A DNA stretch of 64,000 nucleotides from Bacillus_I endophytica_A (GTDB lineage: Bacteria > Bacillota > Bacilli > Bacillales > Bacillaceae_H): contig NZ_JALAMS010000014.1 of assembly GCF_026790145.1 (NCBI RefSeq), positions 141,163 to 205,162 of the forward strand, read 5' to 3'. Positions 55,188 to 62,581 of this stretch are shown one piece after another. Both the position numbers and the translations under genes were made by a program. Position 1 is the stretch's first letter, and each line of letters begins with the position of its first letter. The notes under the pieces were generated by a model. The model ran no database searches. It was not told the DNA's origin and saw only the letters and a program-made list of their open reading frames with translations.

Positions 55188-56249
55188 TTACTTCAAATTA
55201 TCAGTAAAGAATGCTTCCAACTTGTCAAATGGAATCAAATCCGTCTTGTCGTACAAATCAACGTGTCCTGCATTTGGAACAATGTAGAGTTCCTTCGGTT
55301 CGGACGCCAGCTTGTAGGCGTCTTCGCTGAACTCTCTGGAATGAGCGTTTTCACCCGTGATGAAAAGCATTGGACGAGGAGAAATCGTCTCTATGTCTTC
55401 GAATGGGTAAAAATTCATGAATTTGACGTTGCTGGTCAGCGTCGGGTGTGTTGTAAGTTCTGGTGATGAACCTTTAGGCGTGTATTCCCCTCTTGAAGTT
55501 CGGTAAAAGTCATAAAACTCGCGCTCAATGGCAGTAGAGTTTTCATTTAGTTCATGTACGGCCCCACTGGTATATTTGGTTTTACCGCCTGTGAACTCCA
55601 CATAGCGTTGCTCTGCTGCATCTTCGAGAATCTTTTTTCTCTGCTCGAGAGTCTGCGAGTGTTTAAGCCCGTTACGGTTGGCAGCACCCATGTCGTACAT
55701 ACTGACTGTCGCAATGGCTTTCAAACGCGGATCGATTTTGGCCGCGCTGATGGCAAAGCTTCCGCTGCCACAAATCCCGAGAACACCAATCCGATCCCTG
55801 TCAACAAACGGCCTGGTTCCTAGGAAATCCACCGCAGCACTGAAATCCTCAGCATAGATATCCGGCGAAACAGCGTTGCGAGGCTGCCCCTCACTCTCTC
55901 CCCAGAAAGACAAATCCAAGGACAAAGTAACGAATCCCTTTTCAGCCATTTTTTGTGCATACAGATTCGCACTTTGTTCTTTTACTGCGCCCATAGGATG
56001 CCCGACAATGATCGCGGACTTTTTGGTGTTCCGATTCAAACCTTTGGGAATATAAAGATTCCCTGCAACTTTCATGTTGTATTGATTTTCAAACGAAACC
56101 TTCTTCTTGTTTACCTTGTTGCTCTTGTAAAAGTTGTCTGCTCCATTGGACATGTCCGGCTTGTATGCAACGTCGGTCGTGGATGTAGCTTCAACGCCAG
56201 TCATAGACGTAGCGATAGTCACAGATAAAAGCAATGCCATTGCTATCAC
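55188..56249 (-). CDS. Secreted alpha/beta hydrolase with frameshift in its signal peptide
   Basis: 353 residues as annotated from a GTG at 56249. It is a paralogue of the 46727 hydrolase: shared VKEQSA..YAQ.MAEKGFV, elbow GICGSGSFA, GTRPFVDRDRIG, NAGHVDLYDKTD and the C-terminal DKLEAFFTDNLK. A perfect ribosome site (GGGAGGG) and ATG lie at 56284, then eight A; one more A would join it in frame to give KKKSIITCVLTVIAMALLLS and a Sec signal ending VEA. So the natural start is out of frame by one base. Could be a real lesion, slippage control or an assembly error. Confidence 0.8.
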   Translation of the reverse strand: MIAMALLLSVTIATSMTGVEATSTTDVAYKPDMSNGADNFYKSNKVNKKKVSFENQYNMKVAGNLYIPKGLNRNTKKSAIIVGHPMGAVKEQSANLYAQKMAEKGFVTLSLDLSFWGESEGQPRNAVSPDIYAEDFSAAVDFLGTRPFVDRDRIGVLGICGSGSFAISAAKIDPRLKAIATVSMYDMGAANRNGLKHSQTLEQRKKILEDAAEQRYVEFTGGKTKYTSGAVHELNENSTAIEREFYDFYRTSRGEYTPKGSSPELTTHPTLTSNVKFMNFYPFEDIETISPRPMLFITGENAHSREFSEDAYKLASEPKELYIVPNAGHVDLYDKTDLIPFDKLEAFFTDNLK

Positions 56250-56403
56250 TGTAAGTACACACGTGATAATAGATTTTTTTTCATTTTAAATCCCTCCCAT
56301 GCTGTGGCTGATGTGATGACTATTCTGTTCAAATTAAAAGTTGTACGAAATATATCCTTTAGTCTGCTGCCTCTCTAAACAAGTTAAAATATGTCCGTAT
56401 TCC

Positions 56404-56434
56404 ATAGTACAACTCCATATTAACTCTAGATTAA
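56404..56434 (-). promoter_or_regulatory. Degenerate MerR-type promoter, hydrolase 2
   Basis: Minus strand: TTAATC, 19 nt, TACTAT; spacer TCTAGAG-TTAA-TATGGAG. Only one half-site is good. Confidence 0.4.
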
Positions 56435-56610
56435 TAGGGTGTATTAAAAGAAGTTTGAGAAAACTCTTCATCTTTAAATGTAAAAGTTCTTTATCAATTA
56501 TTTCTTTAATTAGTAATCAATGTTATACGTAAAAGATTTCCTCCTTTCCTAATAAATAAGTAGTATCACATCAGTCAACTATTTTTAAAATATTCAAAAT
56601 TCATAAGAAC

Positions 56611-56641
56611 AGTTTAATTGTTAGAGCCGTCTCTAAGGCAA
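56611..56641 (-). promoter_or_regulatory. MerR-type promoter upstream of hydrolase 2
   Basis: Minus strand: -35 TTGCCT, 19-nt spacer, -10 TAAACT. Dyad CTTAGAG-ACGG-CTCTAAC. About 330 nt before the hydrolase; no other gene lies between. Confidence 0.72.
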
Positions 56642-56716
56642 GGGATTTTTTAGACTTTTAGAATTTTTATTTTTCCTCTAATATTATAGATTTTTCTAAA
56701 GTTTACTTTAAAGCTC

Positions 56717-56829
56717 AATGTAAATGTCCATAAAAGTATATTTGAGGAAAAGAAAAAAGGCGTAAAACCTCTGTCACTCAATGGTTTTACGCCTTTTTTA
56801 CTTCGGATAAGATCTATTATGTTAACTGG
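56717..56829. repeat. Best-preserved dispersed hairpin copy
   Basis: Head AATGTCCATAAAAGTATATT, a 17-bp perfect stem (56753-56769 with 56783-56799), loop TCTGTCACTCAAT, tail ACTTCGGATAAG...TTATGTTAACT. Confidence 0.75.
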
Positions 56830-56877
56830 GATCCAATTTCTGAACCAATACATTTATATATAAATATATTGATTCAT

Positions 56878-56908
56878 CAAACAAGCCTCTTTTCCAGAGG
56901 CTTGTTTG
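56878..56908. terminator. Terminator after the nitronate monooxygenase-like gene
   Basis: CAAACAAGCCTCT (56878-56890) with AGAGGCTTGTTTG (56896-56908), perfect. Confidence 0.8.
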
Positions 56909-56914
56909 GTGGTT

Positions 56915-58000
56915 TTAGCTATAATTAAATGTTGTTAAAATGCTTTTTGCTTGTTGCATAGTAGTATTAATTATCTCTGTTGCTGTTTTATCTTTTTCCA
57001 GTAATCGTGTTCCTTGACCACACCATAAAGACATATATTCTTTATTACTTTGCTTAGCTGCAGCCTTTCGAATATCTCCTGTCACAGCATTTTGTGTAGG
57101 AAAAGCTAAAGGTTGAATCTTAGAATGATCAAATTCCTTAATAAAAGCATTTTTTATTCCTCTTGCTGGGCGACCTGAAAAGTTCTTTGTAATAACAGTA
57201 CTTTCTTCATCACTTTCATATAGAGCTTGTTTATAGCACGGATGTGCTCCAGACTCTTTTGTAGCTAGAAATACAGTTCCCATCTGAATACCACTTGCAC
57301 CTAAAGTTAGAGCTGCTACTAATCCCCTTCCATCCATAATTCCACCAGATGCCACGACGGGAATATTAACTCTATCTACTACTTGAGGAACGAGAGAGAA
57401 GAGCCCAATATTAGCTCCATTAGGATGTTCATTCATATCAAATGTTCCTCGATGACCACCAGCTTCACTTCCTTGTGCTACAATAATGTCTGTACCTTGT
57501 TCTTGAGCTTCTAAAGCTTCTCTAACCGTTGTAACCATTGTAATAACCTTCATGCCTTGCTCTTTTGCTATTTTCATAGCATAAGAGGGAAGAATGCCAA
57601 AAGCTGTACTCACGACGGGTACTTGTTCTTCCACTAATACTTTAAATTGATCTTTAAATAAATTTTGAGTTTTGATTTCTTGGCCACTACGCTTAATATG
57701 CAAAACATCTCGCATAGTATCTAACATATATTGAACTTCTTCCATACCAACTGTATTATCTATCATATCAGTAGCAAACAAGTTCACTGCAAATGTCTTA
57801 TCTGTATGTTTTCTAATTTCTTGCACTGTCTGCCGAATATCCTCTGGCTGCATATAAGCAGCTCCCAATGTCCCAAGGCCTCCAGCTTCACATACATTCA
57901 CAATGAGCTCTACAGTTGTAATCCTATCCCCGGCCATACCAGCTTGTATGATGGGTACTTCAATATCTAAAACTTCACAAACACGATTATCTAAATTCAT
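56915..58000 (-). CDS. Nitronate monooxygenase / FMN-dependent 2-nitropropane dioxygenase-like
   Basis: 361 residues, FMN TIM barrel (YrpB/NMO-FabK type): PIIQAGMAGDRIT, AQGSEAGGHRGTF with its conserved His, PVVASGGIMDGRG and GASGIQMGTVFLAT. It detoxifies nitronates or acts as an enoyl reductase-like flavoprotein. AAGGGGA before the ATG. It lies 41 nt from the following MFS gene in the same direction, so they probably form an operon. Confidence 0.85.
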   Translation of the reverse strand: MNLDNRVCEVLDIEVPIIQAGMAGDRITTVELIVNVCEAGGLGTLGAAYMQPEDIRQTVQEIRKHTDKTFAVNLFATDMIDNTVGMEEVQYMLDTMRDVLHIKRSGQEIKTQNLFKDQFKVLVEEQVPVVSTAFGILPSYAMKIAKEQGMKVITMVTTVREALEAQEQGTDIIVAQGSEAGGHRGTFDMNEHPNGANIGLFSLVPQVVDRVNIPVVASGGIMDGRGLVAALTLGASGIQMGTVFLATKESGAHPCYKQALYESDEESTVITKNFSGRPARGIKNAFIKEFDHSKIQPLAFPTQNAVTGDIRKAAAKQSNKEYMSLWCGQGTRLLEKDKTATEIINTTMQQAKSILTTFNYS

Positions 58001-58041
58001 CTTTTCCCCTCCAGATTATGAAGTAAGTTACAACGTTTGCA

Positions 58042-59244
58042 TTAAAATTTAAATAAATGCCGTGACTTGCTTTTTGATTCTTTTTTCCTTTCATATTTTA
58101 ATCCCGAAATAAGTGAGATCGCCCCTATAAGGATAATTCCTGCTGCTCCCAATAAAGAAGCATGATAATTACTTGTAGCTTCTGAAAGAGCTCCTGCAAG
58201 AGTTGGACCAATCATTTGTCCAATTGCATAAGCAGCTGTAAAGACCCCCATTATTCGGCTATTATTTGTTGGTACCATTTTTCCTAGTAACGTAGCTCCA
58301 AGGGACGTAATCCCCATAAAAGTGGCTCCAAAGATCGCTGCACTTGTAAACAAACTAAACGACGAGGAAAAAAACACAGGAATACTAACTCCTACTGCTT
58401 GTAATAACATAGCTAGAACTAATGATTTTATAAATCCCCATCTTTTAGCAAGTGATGACCATATTAGGCAAGATGGAATAGCCGTTACACCAACGACCGT
58501 CCAAATTATGGAAGAGTCAAAATGGAAAGAGGGTGTATTCTGAGCAATTGAGACAATAAATGTACCCGTTACAATATATCCTAGGCCTTCACAACCATTA
58601 GCCAATATCAAGAGAGGTAGCCATTTTCTTGGTGGAACTAAGTTTTTTTGAAATGCCTTGCCTTTTTTGTTATGTAAGAAACGAGGAGTTTCTTTAAAGG
58701 TTAGAAAGACAACAATTAATAAAAATAAACTTAATCCAGATAAACCAATCCATGCTCCTTTCCAGCCCCAACTATTATAGAACAGCGGAATAGAAATACC
58801 TGTTAGGAAAATTCCATAGCCAGGTCCCATATAAAAAAAACCAGACCAATTTGTCTTATCTATCCCTCTTAGTTTCCCCAAAACCAGGCTTGAAGCTAAG
58901 ACAAAAACAATGGCACTACATATTCCAGATAGAAACCTAAGGATTGCCCAACCTATATAAGAGGTAGTCAAACTCATAAGGAGCGTTGTCACTACCCCAA
59001 TAATTAGGCTTAGTCTTAAAACAGGAACCGTTCTTGCTCTCATGGAAAATAGGCCAGTTAAAATTGCTCCAATTAGATAACCTGCATAATTAGCTGAAGC
59101 CAGATAACCAGCAATTGTTTCGGAAAACTCAAATTTCTGCTGCATAAGGGGCAAAATAGGCGTATAAGAAAATCTTCCGATGCCTAATGCTATCGCCATT
59201 GCAAGTAACCCCCCTGTCAAAAAGGAGAGCTGTTTTTTATCCAT
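58042..59244 (-). CDS. YbfB/YjiJ-family MFS transporter
   Basis: About 400 residues, 12 segments. The start FLTGGLLAMAIALGIGRFSY and PILPLMQ are typical of the YbfB/YjiJ group. Start at ATG 59244 behind AAGGAG. Divergent from a LysR gene whose start is 127 nt away, likely its regulator. Substrate unknown. Confidence 0.82.
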   Translation of the reverse strand: MDKKQLSFLTGGLLAMAIALGIGRFSYTPILPLMQQKFEFSETIAGYLASANYAGYLIGAILTGLFSMRARTVPVLRLSLIIGVVTTLLMSLTTSYIGWAILRFLSGICSAIVFVLASSLVLGKLRGIDKTNWSGFFYMGPGYGIFLTGISIPLFYNSWGWKGAWIGLSGLSLFLLIVVFLTFKETPRFLHNKKGKAFQKNLVPPRKWLPLLILANGCEGLGYIVTGTFIVSIAQNTPSFHFDSSIIWTVVGVTAIPSCLIWSSLAKRWGFIKSLVLAMLLQAVGVSIPVFFSSSFSLFTSAAIFGATFMGITSLGATLLGKMVPTNNSRIMGVFTAAYAIGQMIGPTLAGALSEATSNYHASLLGAAGIILIGAISLISGLKYERKKESKSKSRHLFKF

Positions 59245-59371
59245 TTCTTCACTCCTTACAAAAGATGCTGCATATTTATCATATATAATTTTACCCATAT
59301 GGTATAATTCAAAAAAAAGATATTTGCCATCGCTCAAACAGATGGCAAGTGGAAGTAAGGTGTTAAGAAGC

Positions 59372-60268
59372 ATGGATATTCAATCATTGCGTATTTTTAA
59401 GGTAGTTGCTGAGCATGGAAGTATAACGAAGGCTGCAAAAGAGTTAAACTATGCACAGTCCAATATAACAACTCGAATGCAGCAATTAGAAAGTAGCTTA
59501 CAGACAGTCTTATTTTATCGGCATAATAAGGGAATTACATTAACAACAAAGGGAGACTTGTTATTAACCTACACTGATAAAATTTTTCGTCTTTTTGAAG
59601 AAACTAGACAAGTCATGAGGGATGAAGAAGAGCCTCAAGGTCCGTTATATATTGGGTCAATGGAAACAACAGCTGCTGTTCATTTGCCTATGTTTATCTT
59701 AAGATATCATTCTACCTACCCAAAAGTTGATCTAACTTTAAAGACTGGTCCTACTGCTCAGCATATTGAAGGAGTATTAAATTATAAATTAGATGGTGCA
59801 TTCGTTTCTGGCCCTGTACAGCATCCTGATCTCGTTGCCAAAAAAATTTTCAGAGAAGAATTAGTATTAGTTAGTAGTTTGTTACCTTCTTATCCTTTAA
59901 AGTTAGAAAACATTGGTAACTTAACATTGTTAGTGTTACATAAAGGTTGTTCTTACCGCCAAAAACTTGAGAATTGGTTACATAAAGAAGGAATTAGACC
60001 CTCCAAAGTTATGGAGTTCGGCTCCTTAGATGCACTTATGGGTTGCGTAGCAGCTGGTCTAGGGGTTAGTTTACTTCCTCTGTCTATTGTCCAAAAATAT
60101 AGTCATCTAGAAGAGATTACCCATTATTCTCTCCCTGAAGAATTCACTTTAGTTGATACATTTTTTATTCATCGTGCTGATAATACCTTCTCTACACCTC
60201 TTCTTAAATTCATAGAGCTATTCCAAGAAGAGAAGTCATCTATAACTTGTGAAGAAAAGAGAAATTAA
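59372..60268 (+). CDS. LysR-family regulator, CynR/YwbI-like
   Basis: 298 residues. Helix-turn-helix GSITKAAKELNYAQSNITTR (20 residues); effector domain with FHRADN-type end. ATG 59372 chosen because the LysR domain starts exactly there (MDIQSLRIF); a longer in-frame extension overlaps the divergent MFS gene. Region 59245-59371 contains AT-rich partial dyads around 59285-59312. Confidence 0.88.
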   Translation: MDIQSLRIFKVVAEHGSITKAAKELNYAQSNITTRMQQLESSLQTVLFYRHNKGITLTTKGDLLLTYTDKIFRLFEETRQVMRDEEEPQGPLYIGSMETTAAVHLPMFILRYHSTYPKVDLTLKTGPTAQHIEGVLNYKLDGAFVSGPVQHPDLVAKKIFREELVLVSSLLPSYPLKLENIGNLTLLVLHKGCSYRQKLENWLHKEGIRPSKVMEFGSLDALMGCVAAGLGVSLLPLSIVQKYSHLEEITHYSLPEEFTLVDTFFIHRADNTFSTPLLKFIELFQEEKSSITCEEKRN

Positions 60269-60319
60269 AAACTAGCTGGAATGTGTGTTATGTTCACTAA
60301 AAACCGAACAACAGTAGAA

Positions 60320-60350
60320 TAGAAGCCTACTGTTCTATGAAGTAGGCTTC
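60320..60350. terminator. Hairpin between convergent genes
   Basis: AGAAGCCTAC (60320-60329) with GTAGGCTTCT (60341-60350). It overlaps the end of the DapA-family gene. Confidence 0.7.
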
Positions 60351-61186
60351 TTTAATTCCACATTTCCAAGTGGACTTCTACAAATCCCTAATAAAATCCC
60401 CTTTTGATTTATCGTTTCTTTTATATTTACTAAAGGACTTCCTTGATATACTTGTTCAATAATAGTTTTCACCTTCTTTTGCTCTTGCTCAGTTATCTCT
60501 TGATTAGTAAGTATTTTACTAAACCATTTCTTGCATTCTATAGGAAAGATGTTCCCTGTAATTGAAGAAAGTCGATTAAACCCTTCTAATACTTTTTCTT
60601 TTAATTCTAATTCTCCCCCAGCATAAAAGTAAAAATCATTTCTTTTGATATGTTTTTTTAAAGAAGCAACTCTTTCTTTATTTCCAGCTTCTTTTATTCC
60701 TACCACATAATTTGTCTTACTTAACTGGACAATAATACTTTCTAATGATAAGTCAAATCCAGTTCGTTTAGGATTATTATATAAAATAGTAGGCTTCTGG
60801 CTAAGATTGATAATTCTCTTTGTATAAATGATTGCTTCTTCTTGTGTAGGTAAAATATAAGGTGGATATCCAAGCAGAATGCCTGCTACTTTTGTATTAC
60901 AAATCCTCTTTGCTAATTCTTCTGCTTCTAGCTGTCTAATGGATGATACACCAAATATAATTTCCATATGATTAATAAGTTCTTCTTCCCAAACTAAATG
61001 ATTTAGTATCTCAATTTTCTCTTTAAGTGTTAAACTATGTTGCTCTCCAGTAGAGCCACAGACCAAAACAGACTTTACTCCTTGATTATACAAATATCTG
61101 ATATGTTCTATTGTTCCTTGAATATTTAGGGATTCATCTTTAAAGAACCCTGTTGGTACAGCAACATGAAATGTTTCTTGTAACAT
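60335..61186 (-). CDS. DapA/NanA-superfamily lyase or synthase
   Basis: About 283 residues of the dihydrodipicolinate synthase / N-acetylneuraminate lyase family. GSTGEQHSL, the Tyr in ILYNNPKRTG and the Schiff-base Lys in VVGIKEAGN are intact. Start at ATG 61186 (MLQETFHVAVPTGF). The exact aldol substrate is unclear; the context gives no pathway. It could handle keto-deoxy sugar acids or 4-hydroxy-2-oxo acids. Confidence 0.82.
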   Translation of the reverse strand: MLQETFHVAVPTGFFKDESLNIQGTIEHIRYLYNQGVKSVLVCGSTGEQHSLTLKEKIEILNHLVWEEELINHMEIIFGVSSIRQLEAEELAKRICNTKVAGILLGYPPYILPTQEEAIIYTKRIINLSQKPTILYNNPKRTGFDLSLESIIVQLSKTNYVVGIKEAGNKERVASLKKHIKRNDFYFYAGGELELKEKVLEGFNRLSSITGNIFPIECKKWFSKILTNQEITEQEQKKVKTIIEQVYQGSPLVNIKETINQKGILLGICRSPLGNVELKKPTS

Positions 61187-61370
61187 AACGACATCCTCTT
61201 TCCTTTTATCTTTTAACGTCACTATCTAAATGTTCTTCAGATTCATCTACATATATCTTCGTTATTTAAATAACTTAGGATCACCTTAGGATCTTTCACC
61301 GCTCTTCATTGGCATGGTAGATATCTCACATGTTGAACAGAAAAATTCACTTCCTTAGAAGTAATTCCTT

Positions 61371-61973
61371 TTACAAATAATCTTTCATATAAGATGCTAT
61401 CTTTTGTTCATCCTCCCTTTTGAATTTTTCTAGCTCCTGAATGACTAAATTCTTCCGTTCCACTGAATGATTTTGACTCAATTTTGCTTTTCCTTCAATT
61501 TTTTCAATTTTAATTTTAAAACCTACGATTCCTTTTGTCATACCTTCTAAAAACTTCTCATCAACCTCATCTAACTGATAAGTACTGTTAGGTACTTCGT
61601 ATTTTTCCACTAAATCATTTAAGGATTTCTTTAGTTCCTTGCTCTCTATAAATTCAAATTTTCCATATACATGAACCGCTAAGTAGTTCCAAGTTGGTAC
61701 AGATCGATTTGATTCATACCAAGAAGATGAAATATAACAATGAGGTCCGTGAAAGATAGCCAGAACACTTTGGTCACGAATATCCTTCCATTGAGGATTT
61801 GGGCGTGCAAAATGTCCATATAGATATTCCCTGCTTTGATCTATCATCAAGGGAATATGAGTAGCAAAAGGCTCTCCCTCATGTTTCGAGAAAACAGTAG
61901 CAAATCCATAATCTTGAATGATGTCATAAATCAATTCATCATCTTCAATTTTAAAATGGGGTGGGATATACAT
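61371..61973 (-). CDS. Second PaiB-family FMN-binding protein
   Basis: 200 residues, PaiB family: MYIPPHFKI start, HFARPNPQWK, FHGPHCYISSSWYE and VPTWNYLAVHVYG. A distant paralogue of the 43003 protein. Divergent from a MocR-type gene, a pairing commonly seen where the MocR protein controls the flavin-binding gene. Confidence 0.85.
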   Translation of the reverse strand: MYIPPHFKIEDDELIYDIIQDYGFATVFSKHEGEPFATHIPLMIDQSREYLYGHFARPNPQWKDIRDQSVLAIFHGPHCYISSSWYESNRSVPTWNYLAVHVYGKFEFIESKELKKSLNDLVEKYEVPNSTYQLDEVDEKFLEGMTKGIVGFKIKIEKIEGKAKLSQNHSVERKNLVIQELEKFKREDEQKIASYMKDYL

Positions 61974-62070
61974 AGAGACACTCCTTTGACTTTGTAATGA
62001 CTAAAATATAAACTCATTATAATAAAGAAACTGGAACTATAAAAAGAACCAGAATATAAGAATTTTTAGG

Positions 62071-62083
62071 TACCAGTTTGGTA
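62071..62083. promoter_or_regulatory. Candidate MocR operator
   Basis: TACCAGTTTGGTA, 5-3-5 palindrome. Related ACCAG and CTGG half-sites occur at 62030 and 62050, between the two divergent genes. Confidence 0.5.
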
Positions 62084-62092
62084 AGGAGATAA

Positions 62093-62581
62093 ATGATGTT
62101 AGAGATAATGCCAAATTTAGATAGTACTAAAAAAGAGCCCTTATATCTTCAACTTTATGAGTATCTGAGAAAGGAAATACAAAAAGGAAATATTCCTCCT
62201 CATAGTAAGTTGCCTTCTCAAAGAAATTTGGCAAACCATCTAAGTTTAAGTCGTAATACGATTAATACTGCGTACCAACAGCTTGTTACGGAAGGATATG
62301 TTAGAAATGAGGAGAGAAAAGGATTATTTGTTGAAGAGATCAAAAATGAAATGTTGTTAACGGAACCTTATAGTCCTGGTGTCAGAGAAACTACAAACAA
62401 CGAGTTGAATGCTCATGAAGGTAAATCAATAAAGATTAAATATGATTTCAAATATGGTGATATAGATTTAACTCATTTTCCATTTAAATTATGGCGTCAG
62501 TTAACTTTGAAGAGTCTTGCACATGAACAAGATCATTTATTGTTATATGGACATCCACAAGGAGGTGCGACACGTTCCTAA
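62093..62581 (+). pseudogene. MocR-type PLP-dependent regulator, interrupted by a group II intron
   Basis: An N-terminal GntR helix-turn-helix (LANHLSLSRNTINTAYQQL) and the start of the aminotransferase-like domain (residues about 120-157, ending YGHPQG). MocR proteins are normally about 470 residues. After 62564 the sequence switches to a group II intron; intron codons and a stop at 62579 end the frame. If the intron splices, a full product could still be made. AAGGAG before the start. Confidence 0.85.
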
